Assembly (NCBI RefSeq): GCF_000516985.1
Contig: NW_006917095.1
Coordinates: 2,113,077 to 2,177,076 of the forward strand
Origin: Pestalotiopsis fici W106-1
Taxonomy: Eukaryota > Ascomycota > Sordariomycetes > Amphisphaeriales > Sporocadaceae
Direction: 5' to 3'
DNA: 64,000 nt
Part shown: positions 23,941 to 36,986 of the stretch, piece by piece
Layout: the number at the start of each line of letters is the position of its first letter
Numbering within the stretch: position 1 is the first letter of the stretch
The notes under the pieces: model-generated
Told to the model about the DNA's origin: nothing
The model's input: only the letters and a program-made list of their open reading frames with translations
Database searches by the model: none
Position numbers and translations under genes: made by a program

Positions 23941-26255
23941 ACAAGAATATCTGGCAGAACATACTGCAAAGTTTCTATCGGTATTCAATAATCTTCCGAG
24001 TCTATTGATAGCCATGCGCAATAAATCGGGGTCTGCACGTATGCAGCGCAAATGTGCACGCATATTCGATAATCACCTGATGTAAGTTGTGTTTTAGCCC
24101 GGCTTGTCCACGGCCCAACTCAAGATTTGATTGAAGCTCTTTTAAGAAGGTGTTTGAATGAACATGCAGTTGTAAAACAGTCTGAAAGATAGCTCGTGAT
24201 AAACATTTCCGCATGATCCGTTTTGTCAAGAGATATTCGGGCTGTTCACTCCGAGCGGCCAAGTGATGGATTATAGACATTCGCACATAGCACCGTTCTA
24301 GGTTAGCGCAGGCAATGGTTGAGAGACCCTGTATACCGTGATGAATTACTGCCAGGTGTGCAGTAGTGTTGCAACGCCTACCTATAGCGCCTAGTACGAT
24401 GGAATAGTACCGACTGCTGCATGCACCGTTGGTAAACCCAGATGTAACCTCGCATTGTTCGCATCCCATCACTATTATTTTTTCGAATGCAACACAAAGA
24501 GGAAACGGGCCCTAAAGTGTCGCCCGCCAAGGCTCTTATTTCTGCAAATAGTTTCTGCATGCAGTATATAGCATATCTTAGCCCAACGGTTTCGGAAGCG
24601 CACGGCCAGAAACTCTTCATCCCATCTCCGTTCTAGCGGATGCTATATATGCATCTTTGATTAACGTTCCGCTCGCCTTATGCAAGGGACGAGCCTTTGC
24701 ACAGGCAATGTGAGGACGGCCAAGATTGCCGACCATGAGAGCATACGGGCGCGGCGCAACCCTCAGACAGATGCATGTGGCGGTTCTTTGCATTATATGC
24801 TGGAGGGAACGGGCATCTTGACTAATCTGTACATGACGATTGGTTTCTGCGCGCCGAGACTATCGATCTCACGCAAAAGTCGAATTGGAGTAGACTGGCT
24901 GGGATGCACTGCGAAATGCTTGGAGGAAAATCGCAATAGGCGCGAAACTGCGCGTGTAATTGCCCGGCAGTATTCCGTACCTATGCACCGTAGTACATAC
25001 AATAACCAATCTGCCCTGCAGCCATGCCATGTGGACTCAATAGGACGTGCAGTATCAGTGCGCTTGCATCGGGCTTATAGCACACCATTACGACAACCAC
25101 CACAACGTGGACAGCCACATCTTTTTTTTTTTCTTTTGGGCAACGGGGCGCATTTCATTCGCCAGGGATCGTCGGCTTGATTTTGCTCCGTCTACCGCAG
25201 ACCGAACATGAAATGAGGTTGGGAGTGCAGATGTTGGAGGAATGATCATGTGCGCCCATGAGCAGGACACACCTCGTTCTTCCATGAGGATGCAGATTGG
25301 CCTACCAAATGCTTGCCCCGAGCAATCCAAGTTGACTTCCTCATACCACTCTTCGTGATGTATCCTGTTGCCACCTTCATAGATGATATATCTTCCATAG
25401 ACCAATCTTGGTGTTGACGGATGCGGCGGCATTCTGCAGCATGTCGTCAGGGATAGGGAAACTCTCGATTCTGCCATGCGGGCCAGACCCGCTGATAACA
25501 GAGATCAATTATGCTTTGAGACTATCAAGGACTACGGGGAGGGCCACGTGGTGAAACGCCGCCAACCAGCTTGATCTTATTGTTTAGCGACGATCCAATG
25601 GGAAATACAAGTAATACGGTGACTGTTGATCAAGCAGTAGACCTAAAATCAGCACCCATCACCCCCAAGGATCTCTTTTCTGTCGTGCAGTTGGCAATCG
25701 AAACAAAACGTGGGCTTTACCCGGTACAGCCATCAGGGCCGTCGCCCCCACCTACAGCGAGGCATAGGGAGGGTTGCACTGGATACCCTTTTCGTCGAAG
25801 CGCACGGACAACGTTCTTGTCTCGGCGGACCAGGTGCAAAGCTTCGCACTTCCTCTTCAACGCGCAACATGGGCTGCACAGCGCGCGTAGATCCTGGCTC
25901 TGACCCCCCCTTGCAAGACGATTGACATCAGCAACTGTCCTGTAATTGACAACCTGCACATACGAACAAGGGAAGGAAAACAGAAGGAAAATCAATGACG
26001 GGCTTGACCCTAGACTAGATGAACCAGGTCATGGGTGAGCGAGAAGGGGACCGCGGATGCGGGAAGCGAAAGGAAACTAGCAGCGTCGCTATTATAAAGA
26101 TCATCTTCATGTCCCAAGATGGTCGCTTTCACGTCGATCCAGCCAGCTAGCCCGCCTACTTTGTGCTCCTCGTAGGTGACTTGTCGACTTTTCCCTTTCC
26201 GCGGATTCTGTCTCGCGAATTGTCATTCTTTTACAGCACTGGTGACGTTGGCAAC
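23941..26255. other. 2.3-kb intergenic region, no gene seen
   Basis: Short overlapping frames on both strands lack recognisable motifs or splice-joined continuity. A T-rich tract lies near 25,120. A TATAAAG near 26,094 may belong to the esterase promoter. No tRNA or repeat was recognised. Confidence 0.45.
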
Positions 26256-28049
26256 ATGAAGGGCTACATATCAGCCTGTTTGGTCTCACTGGCCAGTTCG
26301 GCATTGGCTGCCCCCTGGGATCTCCCAAAGAGAAGCAATGTACGACTCGAGGCAAGAGATAATACGACAACGGTCGACCTTGGGTACGAGGTTCACTCGG
26401 CAACTGTCAATGTGAGTACTGGAGACATGCAACTGGCTTACAAGCCAACTTTCGATACCCATGATATCTAATATTTGCATGTAGGAAACTGGCAGCTACT
26501 ATCTCTTCAGCAATGTCCCTTATGCTCAACAGCCCATTGGGGACTTGCGATTCCAAAAGCCAGTGCTACCGACGGGAACGAACTCGACGGTAAATGATGG
26601 CGGCTCCTCAGACATCGAATGTATGCAGGCCTATCCAGGATGGGTCGTCGAATTGCAGGCTGCCTCTTATGGCGTCGATGCCGCGACCATGGCCGCTATC
26701 CTCTACAACAGCGGTGCCCAGACGGAGTCTTGTCTTTTGCTAGACATTTACGTCCCAGAAACCATCTATGAGCTTGGCGCATTGGCTGCAGCGCCAGTTC
26801 TTGTCTGGATCCACGGCGGAGGCTTCACATATGGGTCCAAGACGGGCTCTGGAGAGATTGCCGGTCTCTTGGCACGCTCGAACAACACCGCCATCATTGT
26901 AGCAATCAACTACCGCCTCGGTATGTTTGGATGGCTCGACGGTTCAGATCTGACACCCAACTTGGGTCTCTACGACCAGCGCCTCGCGCTCGAGTGGGTG
27001 GGAGAGTATATTAGCAATTTTGGCGGCAGCGCCGATAGGGTCACCGTCATGGGTGAGAGCGCAGGCGCTGCCTCCATTCTGCACCACATTACTGCTGAAG
27101 GTGGCAAGGAGGAGGCTCCTTTTGACCAGGCCATCGTCATGAGTCCTGCCTTCCAATTCAACATCAATGGCTCATATGGCTATGATCTGACCATGGAGGT
27201 GGCAACGAACTACACTGGCGAGGACATTGACAGTGTTGCTGACCTGACTGCCCTAACCTCTGCTCAACTCAAGTACATTAACCAGGCTGTCGTTTATGAT
27301 GCCTTTACTGGCCTCTTCAACTACGGACCAGTGGTTGACGGCACGTATGTTCCAAACCATCCTCAGGTGCTCCTCCTCGAGGGCAAGTTTGACGATTCTG
27401 TCAATGTAAGTGAAGAAACTCGTCGATAAACATAAACATAGCAGGTGGTTAACGATACCTACAGTTGCTGCTCAGCCACACATCTAATGAGTCGGTTCCT
27501 TTCACGCCAACCGATATTGCTACTGCTGAAGATCTCTACGAATTGGTCGCGACAGAGTTCCCCGAGGTTTCCAATGAGACGATCGAGTACATGCTGACCA
27601 CGGTCTGGCCGGATGTGCTCGACGGCACCTACCCGTGGACAACCGAGTTTGCCCGTGCCGTCAAGATCGGTACCGAGATCCAATTCGCCTGCTCTGCGCG
27701 CTTCCTCTCAGTGGCTTTCGACAATGCTACGTACGACAGCATCTTTGCGTACCCACCAGGCTACCACGCCCAGGATGTTCCCTATGTCTTCTTCAATGGC
27801 GACACCAGCAGTCTTGATGATGGTCTCCCAGTCAACCCAACTATTGCACACGCCATCCAGGACCACATAATGACCTTTACTCTCACCGGCGACCCCAACT
27901 ATCTGGGCGAGGCAGTTACATGGCCCCTCTACGGTTCCAGCGCTCAGACTCTTGAGTACACCTATGCCGGACAGGTGATTGTGACGGACGATTTAAAGAA
28001 CGACCGATGCACGTGGATACAACAGGCCATGGCCGACGGAACCCTGTAA
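26256..28049 (+). CDS. Secreted type-B carboxylesterase/lipase
   Basis: Exons are 26256-26411, 26485-27405 and 27465-28049, giving 553 residues. The N-terminus is a signal peptide (hydrophobic run ending ASSALAA before PWDLPKR; the KR pair suggests a Kex2-type propeptide site). The fold is the cholinesterase/type-B esterase family: SNVPYAQQPIGDLRF, the oxyanion-hole motif WIHGGGFTYGS, ALEWVGEYISNFGG, and the nucleophile elbow GESAGA (Ser244). Several N-x-S/T sites suit a glycosylated extracellular enzyme. Such fungal enzymes hydrolyse esters of fatty acids, sterols or aromatics; the substrate is not evident here. Both introns are in phase 0. The gene converges on the membrane-protein gene to its right. 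Confidence 0.9.
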
Positions 28050-28462
28050 GTGGAGGACTTCCTACATATACCCAGGCGGCCGTAACGAGAAGATATGAAC
28101 ATATAAACGCAAAACCGAGAAGGTTTTATGTACATAGTAATTAATGAATGACACTAATGATGCATAACGTAGAATGGGAAAGAACACATGTGATGATAAA
28201 CACACGCATGGAAATCATGGCAAGCCCGGCAGTAAAGGCGGCAAAGGCGGCCACAGCGCAAGTAAGGACAGCAAGTTCAAGGTAGACGTCAAGGCCACTG
28301 CAAAGGTGATCCTGCCTGGAAGGGAACAGCGTCATCAATACTGATGATTAATACTTCTGTATACTACTCCTTGTCAAAGGGGGATAATAGTATCTAGGTA
28401 ATATCTTAATATATCCAAACTTTAACCCAGCCACGCGTCCTGGCTGTGGGTATTCATCATAA
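28050..28462. other. Convergent 3' region between esterase and membrane-protein genes
   Basis: The ~410 bp contains the 3' untranslated regions of both genes. No other feature was seen. Confidence 0.5.
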
Positions 28463-29966
28463 TCACCATACACCCTCCGCGTCCCCACCACCCGGTATCA
28501 TCATGGGCAAAGGGCCGGAGTCGGGAGCTATGAACGTCATCAGGACCCGGTATTCCACCGTTTCGTCCAGGGTAAAATCGGCGTCCATCTGTTCCAGGAA
28601 GATCAACCGGGTCCGCGCCACCACTGGCGCAATCCAAAGTGTTCGCCATACAAAGAATGGCTCACAAAACCACCAACCTACACGAGCGAGTCTTCTCATG
28701 GCATACCGAAGCACCTGATGCGTCAGGAGCACCGACAAGGACAGCGCTACAAGCCAGGCAAAGTCATCAAGACATTGCCCGCCCCTCAGATCGAACCAAG
28801 ACGTCGAGCCTGGCGTTACGCAAGACTGATTGAACGATTTGCGCCGGAAACTCTTGACAAACTCTTGCTTGATAATGTATCCAGGACCGACTTCCCACAA
28901 TTTGACAGGTAGCATACCTCGGATGATTTGGTAGGCCGTATAAGTCACGATGTGGACAGCCGTCGCGCGCAGGTAAGCGGCTTTGGGGCGCACCTGTGCA
29001 ATCATCTCGGGGCTCTCGTAAATCTCCTTGGCCTCTTGTACTTGAAAGCGAAACATGAACATGAACTGCAACAGCGCAGTCGCCACGCCGAGCTGCAGCG
29101 CCACCTGTCCAATCAATCTCTGCCGCGGCGTCCAGAGGTCTTCGGGCACCGTCGAAGCGTCCACCCACATCCTGTCTTGGTTAACAAAATCGATAGCCCA
29201 TCGCCCACCCCAGACTCCAGACCCCTCCAGCGCCCACAGCAAGCCCGCCACGAGCAGCCGCCGTCCCGCAGCATACCAGAGCAACACCGCAAAACTGACA
29301 GCGACGCTCCAAGCCGTGGCGAGCACCTCGTACAAGCCCGTCGCAAACCCCCAGGGGCCGTCTCCCTTGCGCAGCACGTCGGTCATGCGCTCGAGCTCCT
29401 CGAGCTTGTTCTCAGTGGGCGGGACGCGCACATTAATGCGCCAGACTGCTGCTACACTCCGTAGCAGCAGACTCTGCGGGATGATGATCAATGCGCGCCA
29501 GCAGTCGTGAAGGGGTCCATCAAAGTCGGCCAGGATGCCTTCGTACAGAGCTGTGCTCGCAAAGGCGAGGGCGGTCGTAAGGAGGACTCGTGGCAGGATG
29601 GCAAAGAGGTACCGCCATACTTGATATCGCACCAGGAGTTGGTGCTGAGTCTCGAGGTTAATTAGAATGAGGAGAAGCTGCGAGATGAGGCAGACGGTCG
29701 TGGTTGTCAGGTTGAAGGGAAAGGGTGGCGGTTTGGGGTCGGTTGTCCATGAGGGGATTTGTATTATTTCTTCAGTATCCGGGGTATCCTTGAGTTCGAA
29801 ATCAGCATATCAGAATTGAAAACTTGAAATCTAATTCTCTTACTTCGTCGTCGACTCCTTCCTCAAGATTGTCCTCGTCTTCTTCGTCTTCGACGTGTGG
29901 GTTGTGTACTGCAGGCGGGACACGACGAGCGTGCTCACCTGGGCGTATCTCGTCTCGTCGATCCAT
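28463..29966 (-). CDS. Multi-pass membrane protein of unknown function
   Basis: Exons (minus) are 29966-29844 and 29788-28463, giving 482 residues. I do not recognise the family. The N-terminal ~60 residues are hydrophilic and very acidic (a run of Glu/Asp around residues 26-41). They are followed by several hydrophobic segments, for example LISQLLLILI, YLFAILPRVLLTTALAF, a tract near VSFAVLLWYAAG, and WLVALSLSVLLTHQVL. Between them is a soluble loop with a MFRFQVQEAKEIYE segment. Topology suggests an integral membrane protein with perhaps six or more spans, seemingly without a signal peptide. The start ATG was found upstream of the long frame through an intron whose 3' site is AAG. The layout resembles polytopic acyltransferase- or transporter-like fungal proteins, but I saw no catalytic motif. 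Confidence 0.75.
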
Positions 29967-32586
29967 CAGCGAGTAACCTTAATCCGAATATATATCAGCG
30001 TTCCCAGAATATTTTATTCTCCATACTTGAGCCCCTATCAAATGTCCAGGCAGCAGACACACTCTGGCACCAATTTGGTGGTGTCTTTGTTGCAAAGTTG
30101 TTTGCCGCATGCGGTTGCAAACAACAAAGGAGTCCATCGCGCACCTCAAATGTAAGTTGTCAGAATATGCCCAGGATATGCAACAATAACTCCATCTTTT
30201 TGTAGATTAGAAAGCGTTAATCATAGCAAGGGACTCTTTTTTATTTTGAAAAAATTAAAAAGTGAAAACAAAAAAAAAAAAAAAGGAAGAGGGAGGGGCA
30301 TTCGATTGCAGGGAGTCCAAGGCAATTGAGATTGGAAAACTTGTCACAGTTCCCATCGGCGGCCCTAGTTGTCGACTCCAGATCGTTTAAATGTCCCTCC
30401 CTTCCATCGTAATTACGCGAGGCCCTTTCAATAATCCTCCCCATTTCATCTTGGCCAGTTTACTCAATAGTGTGTTTAAGTACCACAAAGCCATTGAGCT
30501 AGAGCCGGGTAGTCCTCAAGCCCTCGTTGCTGGTTGACGATAATGCATTTATTCGAAATTATTTGTCTTTGGCCTCCTTAGATTTATAATAATACTTTCT
30601 CTGTCCATATTCACTTTACTCTATTATTTCATTTCTATGTACGCGACTATTAGCTATATTAACTTGAAATATGGCGAGGAAAAAATGACCTTGAACCTGA
30701 TGTCGGAACTTAACAAAAGAAAGAAACAACAAATCAAAACAGGAAAATGTGAAAAGAGCGAGAATTGTGAGGAAGGATAGCAAAAAGTTGCAAAAAGTGG
30801 CAGGTCCTCGCGATGCGACTCTCTACCCGGAATATCAATTGCAGAACTAGTTGCCCGGAATCCACGGACGGCAGTATTCCTGCTTTTTCCTAGCCAGCGT
30901 CCTCGACAGTGTTGCGCGCATACCACTGAGTCATAGGACCAGTTCGTCCGGATCTGCCTGGCGGATCTCGTATCAGTCGGTCTGAATGACTTTCGTAGCT
31001 GGTTGGTAACAAGATGACTTAACTAGACTTATGTGCATTCCTTTCTTTGTCCTTGGTCAGTCTCTTCTACTAATATTGATTATTCCATTTGACATCATCC
31101 AGTGACAGCTGGTTTACCACAAAATGGCCACTCCAGAAAATAGAAAAGGCAACTCGTCTTTATTCCTTGATTTTCCTAGATTAGCTCATCTCGTCTTTTG
31201 TATTCGCCTGCTGTGCTATTGACGGGCTTGCTTCATTTTCACATTATTTCCTATCCGCCGTTTGCATCATGGATAAGTGTGCCTCTGACTTTCTACCTTG
31301 GTAGATACCCCTGAGCATACCTACTCAAGAGTGCCCAGTACTCCATGTCGAATTACTTTTGGATGGCGCTAAAGCTTGAAACTATTTGTTTGGCGGCAGC
31401 GGACTGTTGTGGCAGCAGCATTGCGCTGCTTACCTCTAAATTGGAATTGAGAACGCATATAAAATGATCTTGATACATAAGGTCTCTACAAGTTTCATCT
31501 ATTGATTTAAATAGTGTGTCGCCTCTAATAAGTCAGTCCTCCAAATGGACACAACTAGGAGTATTTCCGGTCTTTCCCTCAAGTTTATTTAAATGGCGGC
31601 ATTGGCGAGAATGGCCCTGAAGAAGCTATTAGCAACCGGCTATGGGCGTTTTGTGCAAACGCTCATGCCACACGACTCTTTTATTTGTATGAAAGGACTG
31701 GAAAGAACCATGTGTCTGGGTGCAAGCATCGTCTGACAAAAGTTTCTAGCTCTATTGTCCTGCAGTCATCTTTGTGTTATCCAAATCTTGGTACGACCTG
31801 GACTTGCCTGAATGTCATTATGTAAAGACGTCAAACATTCGTTGAAAAGGTAGAATATTTTCAGCATCTGATCATAATTTATACCTCTATATTTCTAGAA
31901 TACTTTACATTCAATCAAAAATCATTGAAATGCACGAAGCAGTGGAAAAGTAATTCAAGACCGACGATACTAATTGTCACGAACAATTATTCTCAGCTTT
32001 TACTTCACTTACACTTCATCGAAAACAGTATTCCAATGCCAGAAAAACATAATGTGAAATTCCTGCTGACCCATCATTGAAAATACAAGATTACTGTCAG
32101 CGATCAATATGTTTCAGTATTCGAGCGGGATCTAACGCACTAAGCACGAGTTCGCGCGGACAGCACCTAAGGAGCTTCTTTCTTTCTTTTTTTTTTTTCG
32201 GTAAAAAATAGTAGAGTACAGTCATTCATCATGAATTATTATAAATACTAGCCTAGGACGTGTTTAAATAATTAGGAGTTTACTGCACACCTCTAAAAAT
32301 GGCCTGTGAGGCGAACATGTGATTGTGGAACCAGTATACATTTCGTGAACAAAGACAGAGCAAAGAAGCTTGGGCGGTCCCCGTCGCCTACCATCGGCTT
32401 TGGCGGGGCAAATCTTCTCACAAGGCGTTCTGGGCGTTCAAGTTGCGACATTCCTTTTCTGACTCGCCTCATCACCGCTGTAAGCAAAATTCGTAATCTG
32501 GCATCTACTTCTCGAGTTTTTGAGGGAATTAGCCAGCAAAAAGCTTCACCACAAATCATTCGACATTGCATCATTTCATCGCCAAA
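29967..32586. other. 2.6-kb divergent intergenic region, no gene seen
   Basis: AT-rich DNA lies between the membrane-protein gene and cystathionine beta-synthase. No frame looks coding. A long A tract sits near 30,270 and a T tract near 32,190. The region should hold the promoter and 5' leader of the right-hand gene; I found no recognisable sulfur-regulator site by eye. Confidence 0.45.
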
Positions 32587-34167
32587 ATGACAGCCTCAAA
32601 TGGCACCAATGGTGCCTCGTCGATCCCCCACCGCCCGCCACCTCCAGCGACTGCCATGTCCGCAACCGAACTGATTGGCAACACACCTCTCGTACGATTG
32701 AACAAGATCCCGCAGTCCCTGGGCATCGAGTGCGATGTCTACGCCAAGGTCGAGCTCTTCAACGCCGGCGGCTCCGTCAAGGACCGCATCGCTCTTCGCA
32801 TGATTGAGGAAGCCGAGCGCTCTGGAAGGATAAAGCCCGGCGACACTTTGATTGAGCCTACGAGCGGTAACACTGGTATTGGTCTGGCACTCGTCGGCGC
32901 CATCAAGGGATACAAGACCATCATCACTCTTCCGGAGAAGATGTCGGCTGAGAAAGTCAGCGTCCTGCGTGCTCTGGGCGCCACAATCATCAGAACCCCC
33001 ACGCAGGCTGCTTGGGACGCGCCCGAGTCCCACATTGGAGTCGCTCGACGCTTGGTTAAGGAGATTCCCAATGCTCACATTCTCGACCAGTACTCAAACC
33101 AGGACAACCCCATGGCACACGAATTTGGCACGGCAGAGGAGATCTGGCACCAGACTGGAGGCAAGTTGAACTGTGTAGTAGCTGGTGCAGGTACCGGTGG
33201 CACAATCACCGGTCTGGCCAAGGGCATTCGCAAGCACAGCAAGGATGTCAAGATTGTGGCAGCAGACCCTCAAGGTAGTATCCTGGCATTGCCAGAGGCC
33301 TTGAACGATGAGCACAAGGACGAGCCATACAAGGTGGAGGGTATTGGATACGACTTCATTCCCGATGTCTTGGACCGAGAGCTGGTCGACAAGTGGTACA
33401 AGACTGATGACAGAGAGAGTTTCAAGCTTGCCCGCCGTCTGATTGCCGAGGAAGGTCTGTTGGTTGGCGGTAGCTCTGGTAGTGCCATGGCCGGCATGGT
33501 GAAGGCTGTCAAGGATCTGGGTCTTGGCAAGGGAGACGTCGTCGTTGTCATTCTGCCAGATAGCATTCGAAGCTATCTCAGCAAATTTGCCGACGACGAC
33601 TGGCTTGCAGCCAACGACCTGTTGCCAGAGGCAGATGAGGCGGCCAAGCAGGCTGTTGCTAATGGAAACCCGACCAAGAAGGACCACGACCCCTATGCTG
33701 GCGCCACTGTTGGTTCGCTCAGACTCAAGCCAGTCACATCTGTCGTTGCAACTCAACTTTGCTCCGATGCGATTGAGACTATGCGGGATAAGGGATTCGA
33801 TCAATTGCCCGTCTTGTCTGGACCCGGCGGCAAGCTTGTTGGACTTGTCACCTTGGGTAATCTCCTCAGCTACATCTCCCGTGGCCGAGCCACTGGTGAC
33901 AGTCCGGTCAAGGATGTCATGTTTGACTTTGGTCGTCTAGATGAAGTTGTCACCGATCCCAGAGAGGGCCGGGGCAAGCAGCGCCGCAAGTTTGTCCAGA
34001 TCACCAAGGATACACCTTTGACCGAGCTCAGCCATTTCTTTGAATGGAACAGCGCTGCCGTGGTCACTGAGTCTACTGCGGGCGGTGACAAGGCACTCAG
34101 CAAGCCTCTGGCCATTGTAACAAAGGTTGACCTTCTCACGTGGATGGTCAAGCAGAGCAAGCACTAG
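32587..34167 (+). CDS. CYS4: Cystathionine beta-synthase
   Basis: This is an intronless gene of 526 residues. It condenses serine and homocysteine to cystathionine in the cytosol, the first step of transsulfuration. The pyridoxal-phosphate core starts at TELIGNTPLVRLNKIP. The Schiff-base lysine lies in NAGGSVKDR (Lys65). PTSGNTG (92-97) and GAGTGGTITG bind the cofactor phosphate and substrate carboxylate. GGSSGSAM is also typical. After about residue 370 comes a tandem CBS-domain regulatory region. Fungal enzymes of this type lack the N-terminal heme domain of animals, and none is seen. Length and tail distinguish it from cysteine synthase, which stops near 350 residues. The start is the first ATG in frame; the second in-frame ATG is at residue 24. 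Confidence 0.95.
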   Translation: MTASNGTNGASSIPHRPPPPATAMSATELIGNTPLVRLNKIPQSLGIECDVYAKVELFNAGGSVKDRIALRMIEEAERSGRIKPGDTLIEPTSGNTGIGLALVGAIKGYKTIITLPEKMSAEKVSVLRALGATIIRTPTQAAWDAPESHIGVARRLVKEIPNAHILDQYSNQDNPMAHEFGTAEEIWHQTGGKLNCVVAGAGTGGTITGLAKGIRKHSKDVKIVAADPQGSILALPEALNDEHKDEPYKVEGIGYDFIPDVLDRELVDKWYKTDDRESFKLARRLIAEEGLLVGGSSGSAMAGMVKAVKDLGLGKGDVVVVILPDSIRSYLSKFADDDWLAANDLLPEADEAAKQAVANGNPTKKDHDPYAGATVGSLRLKPVTSVVATQLCSDAIETMRDKGFDQLPVLSGPGGKLVGLVTLGNLLSYISRGRATGDSPVKDVMFDFGRLDEVVTDPREGRGKQRRKFVQITKDTPLTELSHFFEWNSAAVVTESTAGGDKALSKPLAIVTKVDLLTWMVKQSKH

Positions 34168-34921
34168 ACAGTGAGGAACACGGAGTCCAGGGTAATCTCA
34201 TTGCATTTAGGCGTTTGGATATTCGGTGATGCATATTTAGCATAGATCTCTTCTGATCAACTCGGATGTCACGGCTGCATCGGGCAGGCAGTCTGGATAG
34301 ACTCAACGTCTCTAGATACCAGGAGTAAACACTGATTTTTCTTCCTTTTGACTCTATGGGCTGTTCTGCTCTATAGCAAGATATTGCGTGGTTCTTCCAC
34401 AGTCATTGTGATGAAATATGCAACCGCCTTTGTCCTGCAGCTGAGCATTAGCTAGCACATTCTACAAACAGGTTGAACTATACAAACAGTGGTTTTTCTG
34501 TTTGTAACACCAGAGGCGAGTATCTGGGTCAACCCTCTCATTGAACATCAGCAAGTGCAACTACCTCCACCGCCACTCCCTCAATGTCGTCGACATGTTA
34601 GTCCGCTGGAATAATCACCTAATTCAAAATGCTGGGGCCTAATCCCGAATTCACTGAACTACAACGGGTTTCTTTACCTAACTCCTTGTAACTATTCCCC
34701 GGGGCCAAGTCTTCTAGACCAAATACTTGTACTGAAGACCTGTTGCACACCCACCTTTCCACACATGGTCTCTGTCTGGACCGCGACCTGGTTGATTGAT
34801 GAGCAACCACATCATCCCTCAACACGATCATCCATCACAGCCTTTACTGGAATAAACTTTGTTGCCCATTTTATCTTTACTGTCTTCTGTCACTCGCCTC
34901 CTTCGCAGGCTCCTACCCATA
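34168..34921. other. Intergenic region
   Basis: It holds the 3' region of cystathionine beta-synthase and the upstream region of the methyltransferase gene. Nothing else was recognised. Confidence 0.5.
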
Positions 34922-36986
34922 ATGGGACAATTCGCGAATGTCCATTCTCCCCATCGCGGAGATGGCCAAGATGCTGCCGCCCAGATGCGCGCCACAGAGC
35001 ACTTGGACAAGACCTGCCTCCTTGATGACAACGTTGACCGCCCCAATGCTGCTGATGTAGTTGACTTGGCCACTCTTCTTGAAGAGCTGAGCATCGTCAA
35101 TTCTAAGCTGGGAGAAGAGCGGCTTCAACACATCACCATACAGTATGTCTCGCAATCACAAGCTTTCATCGTTCTGAAGCAGAGCACTGGTACTGAGGAT
35201 AATTAACTGACTTGATATTACTGTAGCCCCATTCTCCATGATTACTTGAAGGCCAACAAGGGGTATGTCCGAGCTACCATCGAGAGAAACAAGGTCAGTT
35301 ACGATACCATTCCCAATACTGTCAGACACTGACCAGATACTTGCTCATTATAGGGTTGGGCCAACGAGGAAGCTGATAAGCACTTCATGATACTTCAAGA
35401 ATCGGCCGACAATGTGACTTTAGGTACACAGCGCAAGTTCCACGAGCAGATGCTCAGTATCGGTCACGATATGGACAAGCTCCATAATCTGTCCACGGAC
35501 TTGGAAGCCTCTGGTGATGCAAAGTTCCTCGATCTTTGTATGTCGCCGGGGGGCTTTTCAGGCACTATTCTGGCAAATTCCCCGAATTCTCAAGCATATG
35601 GCGTCTCACTTCCCGTCGAGAAAGGTGGACATCCCTTGTGCATCGAGGAGCAATACACTACTCGTATCCATGTTGATTGGATGGACATTACAATGCTCTC
35701 ATCAGAGATGGGCATCACCGAGATTTCAGCTGACCATCCGGAAGTTTCTCGCTTTTCCACATTGCGCCCATACGAAGGTCTAGAATTTGGCCTCGTCTTT
35801 TGCGATGGAAATGTCTTGCGAACCCATAAGCGAGCAGACTACCGCGAGGCTAAGGAGGGCATTCGTCTATTGACATCCCAGCTTGTCCTCGCCTTTCAGA
35901 GAATCAAGAAGGGTGGCACTCTAGTCTGCCGCTTTCATAAGATTGAGCGTCTTGAGACAGCCGCGCTTCTCTACCTCTTCAACAAGATATCCAAGATGTC
36001 CGTGTTCAAACCTGTTTCGATTCATGGAGCTCGGTCTTCTTTCTATATGATCGCCAAGGATATTCAAACAGACAGTCCCAAGGCAGCTCAGGCTGTCGAG
36101 GAATGGAAGCGACAATGGCGAGAGGCAACTCTAGATCTACAATCAGGCCAGAGAAAGATCATTCCTGATCACAATGACCCTGACCGTATCAAGATGGCCA
36201 AAGAAATTGTCGAGAACTTTGGTCCACGACTGGTCGAACTGGTACGTATGACGGTCCCCCTGCCTCATTACACACATCCCCAATGACTATAACACTGCCT
36301 TTGTTCTCTGAATCGATACTAACCATGGCCGTTTATAGGCAAAACCTATATGGCAGATCCAAACAGACGCACTCTTGAACAAGCCTTTCAACACTGGACG
36401 ATCGTATCGCTTCGAGAATGAAAAGTACAACCAGAAGTCTAGTTTCTCTAAGCCCCGAGGCGCGGCTGATTTCAGAACCAAGCAGAATTGGAGACCTCGA
36501 AACCAAGAGCCCGAGACCGTACAACCGATTTCTAGTGAGAAAGCCAATCATTACGTCGTGCCCCACCTGCGTAGGAGCTCGTTGCTCAACAAGGAGTCTA
36601 ATGTGAGCCACGATGCCGAATCTGGAGATGGTCCTTATGGTTCACCACCGCGTCATCTCTGGGGAGCCAAACCGCACATGACAATGGCCATGGATGCACC
36701 TAATTGGAGAAGCCCTACCTCCAAGAACATGCGATCGCCTTCTCCGGCTCCTGATCGTCCGGTATTGGCAACCAACAGAGTTCATGCCTACGGAATAGGT
36801 CACCCCGGAGGCAATCTGACGAGTAACGCCAATGGAAGATCGTGGACTACGGACCATAACAGATCAGCCGGCGGTCGGCTCGATGGTAGCCAAAAGGAGA
36901 GCTCGGAAACCCCCTCTCTTCATTCTGCCTCATCTTCCCAGTCATGGCGCCGCAAGCAGGACCCGGAGTCTTTCGATGATGAGTAG
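34922..36986 (+). CDS. FtsJ-type (RrmJ-like) methyltransferase domain protein
   Basis: Exons are 34922-35142, 35227-35293, 35354-36241 and 36339-36986, giving 607 residues. Residues about 100-310 form a Rossmann-type SAM methyltransferase of the FtsJ family. AKFLDLCMSPGGFSGTIL is motif I, matching the family's DLCxxPGGF. FGLVFCDGNV carries the catalytic Asp, and IKKGGTLVCRFHK carries a conserved Lys. Relatives 2'-O-methylate ribose in RNA, for example at caps or in rRNA and tRNA; the RNA target is unknown here. The last ~215 residues are low-complexity and rich in Ser, Arg, Asn and Pro, suggesting a disordered, possibly RNA-binding tail. The N-terminal helical part has no recognised domain. 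All three introns restore frame exactly. Confidence 0.85.

Noticed and set aside
24680..25180. 166-codon frame
   Set aside because: Amino-acid composition is erratic, it is overlapped by frames on the other strand, and it has no recognisable domain.
28928..29510. Plus-strand frames of 178 and 151 codons
   Set aside because: They are antisense to the membrane-protein gene, which has a coherent hydrophobic pattern and splice-supported start.
33094..33804. 236-codon minus-strand frame
   Set aside because: It is antisense to cystathionine beta-synthase, an unambiguous gene.
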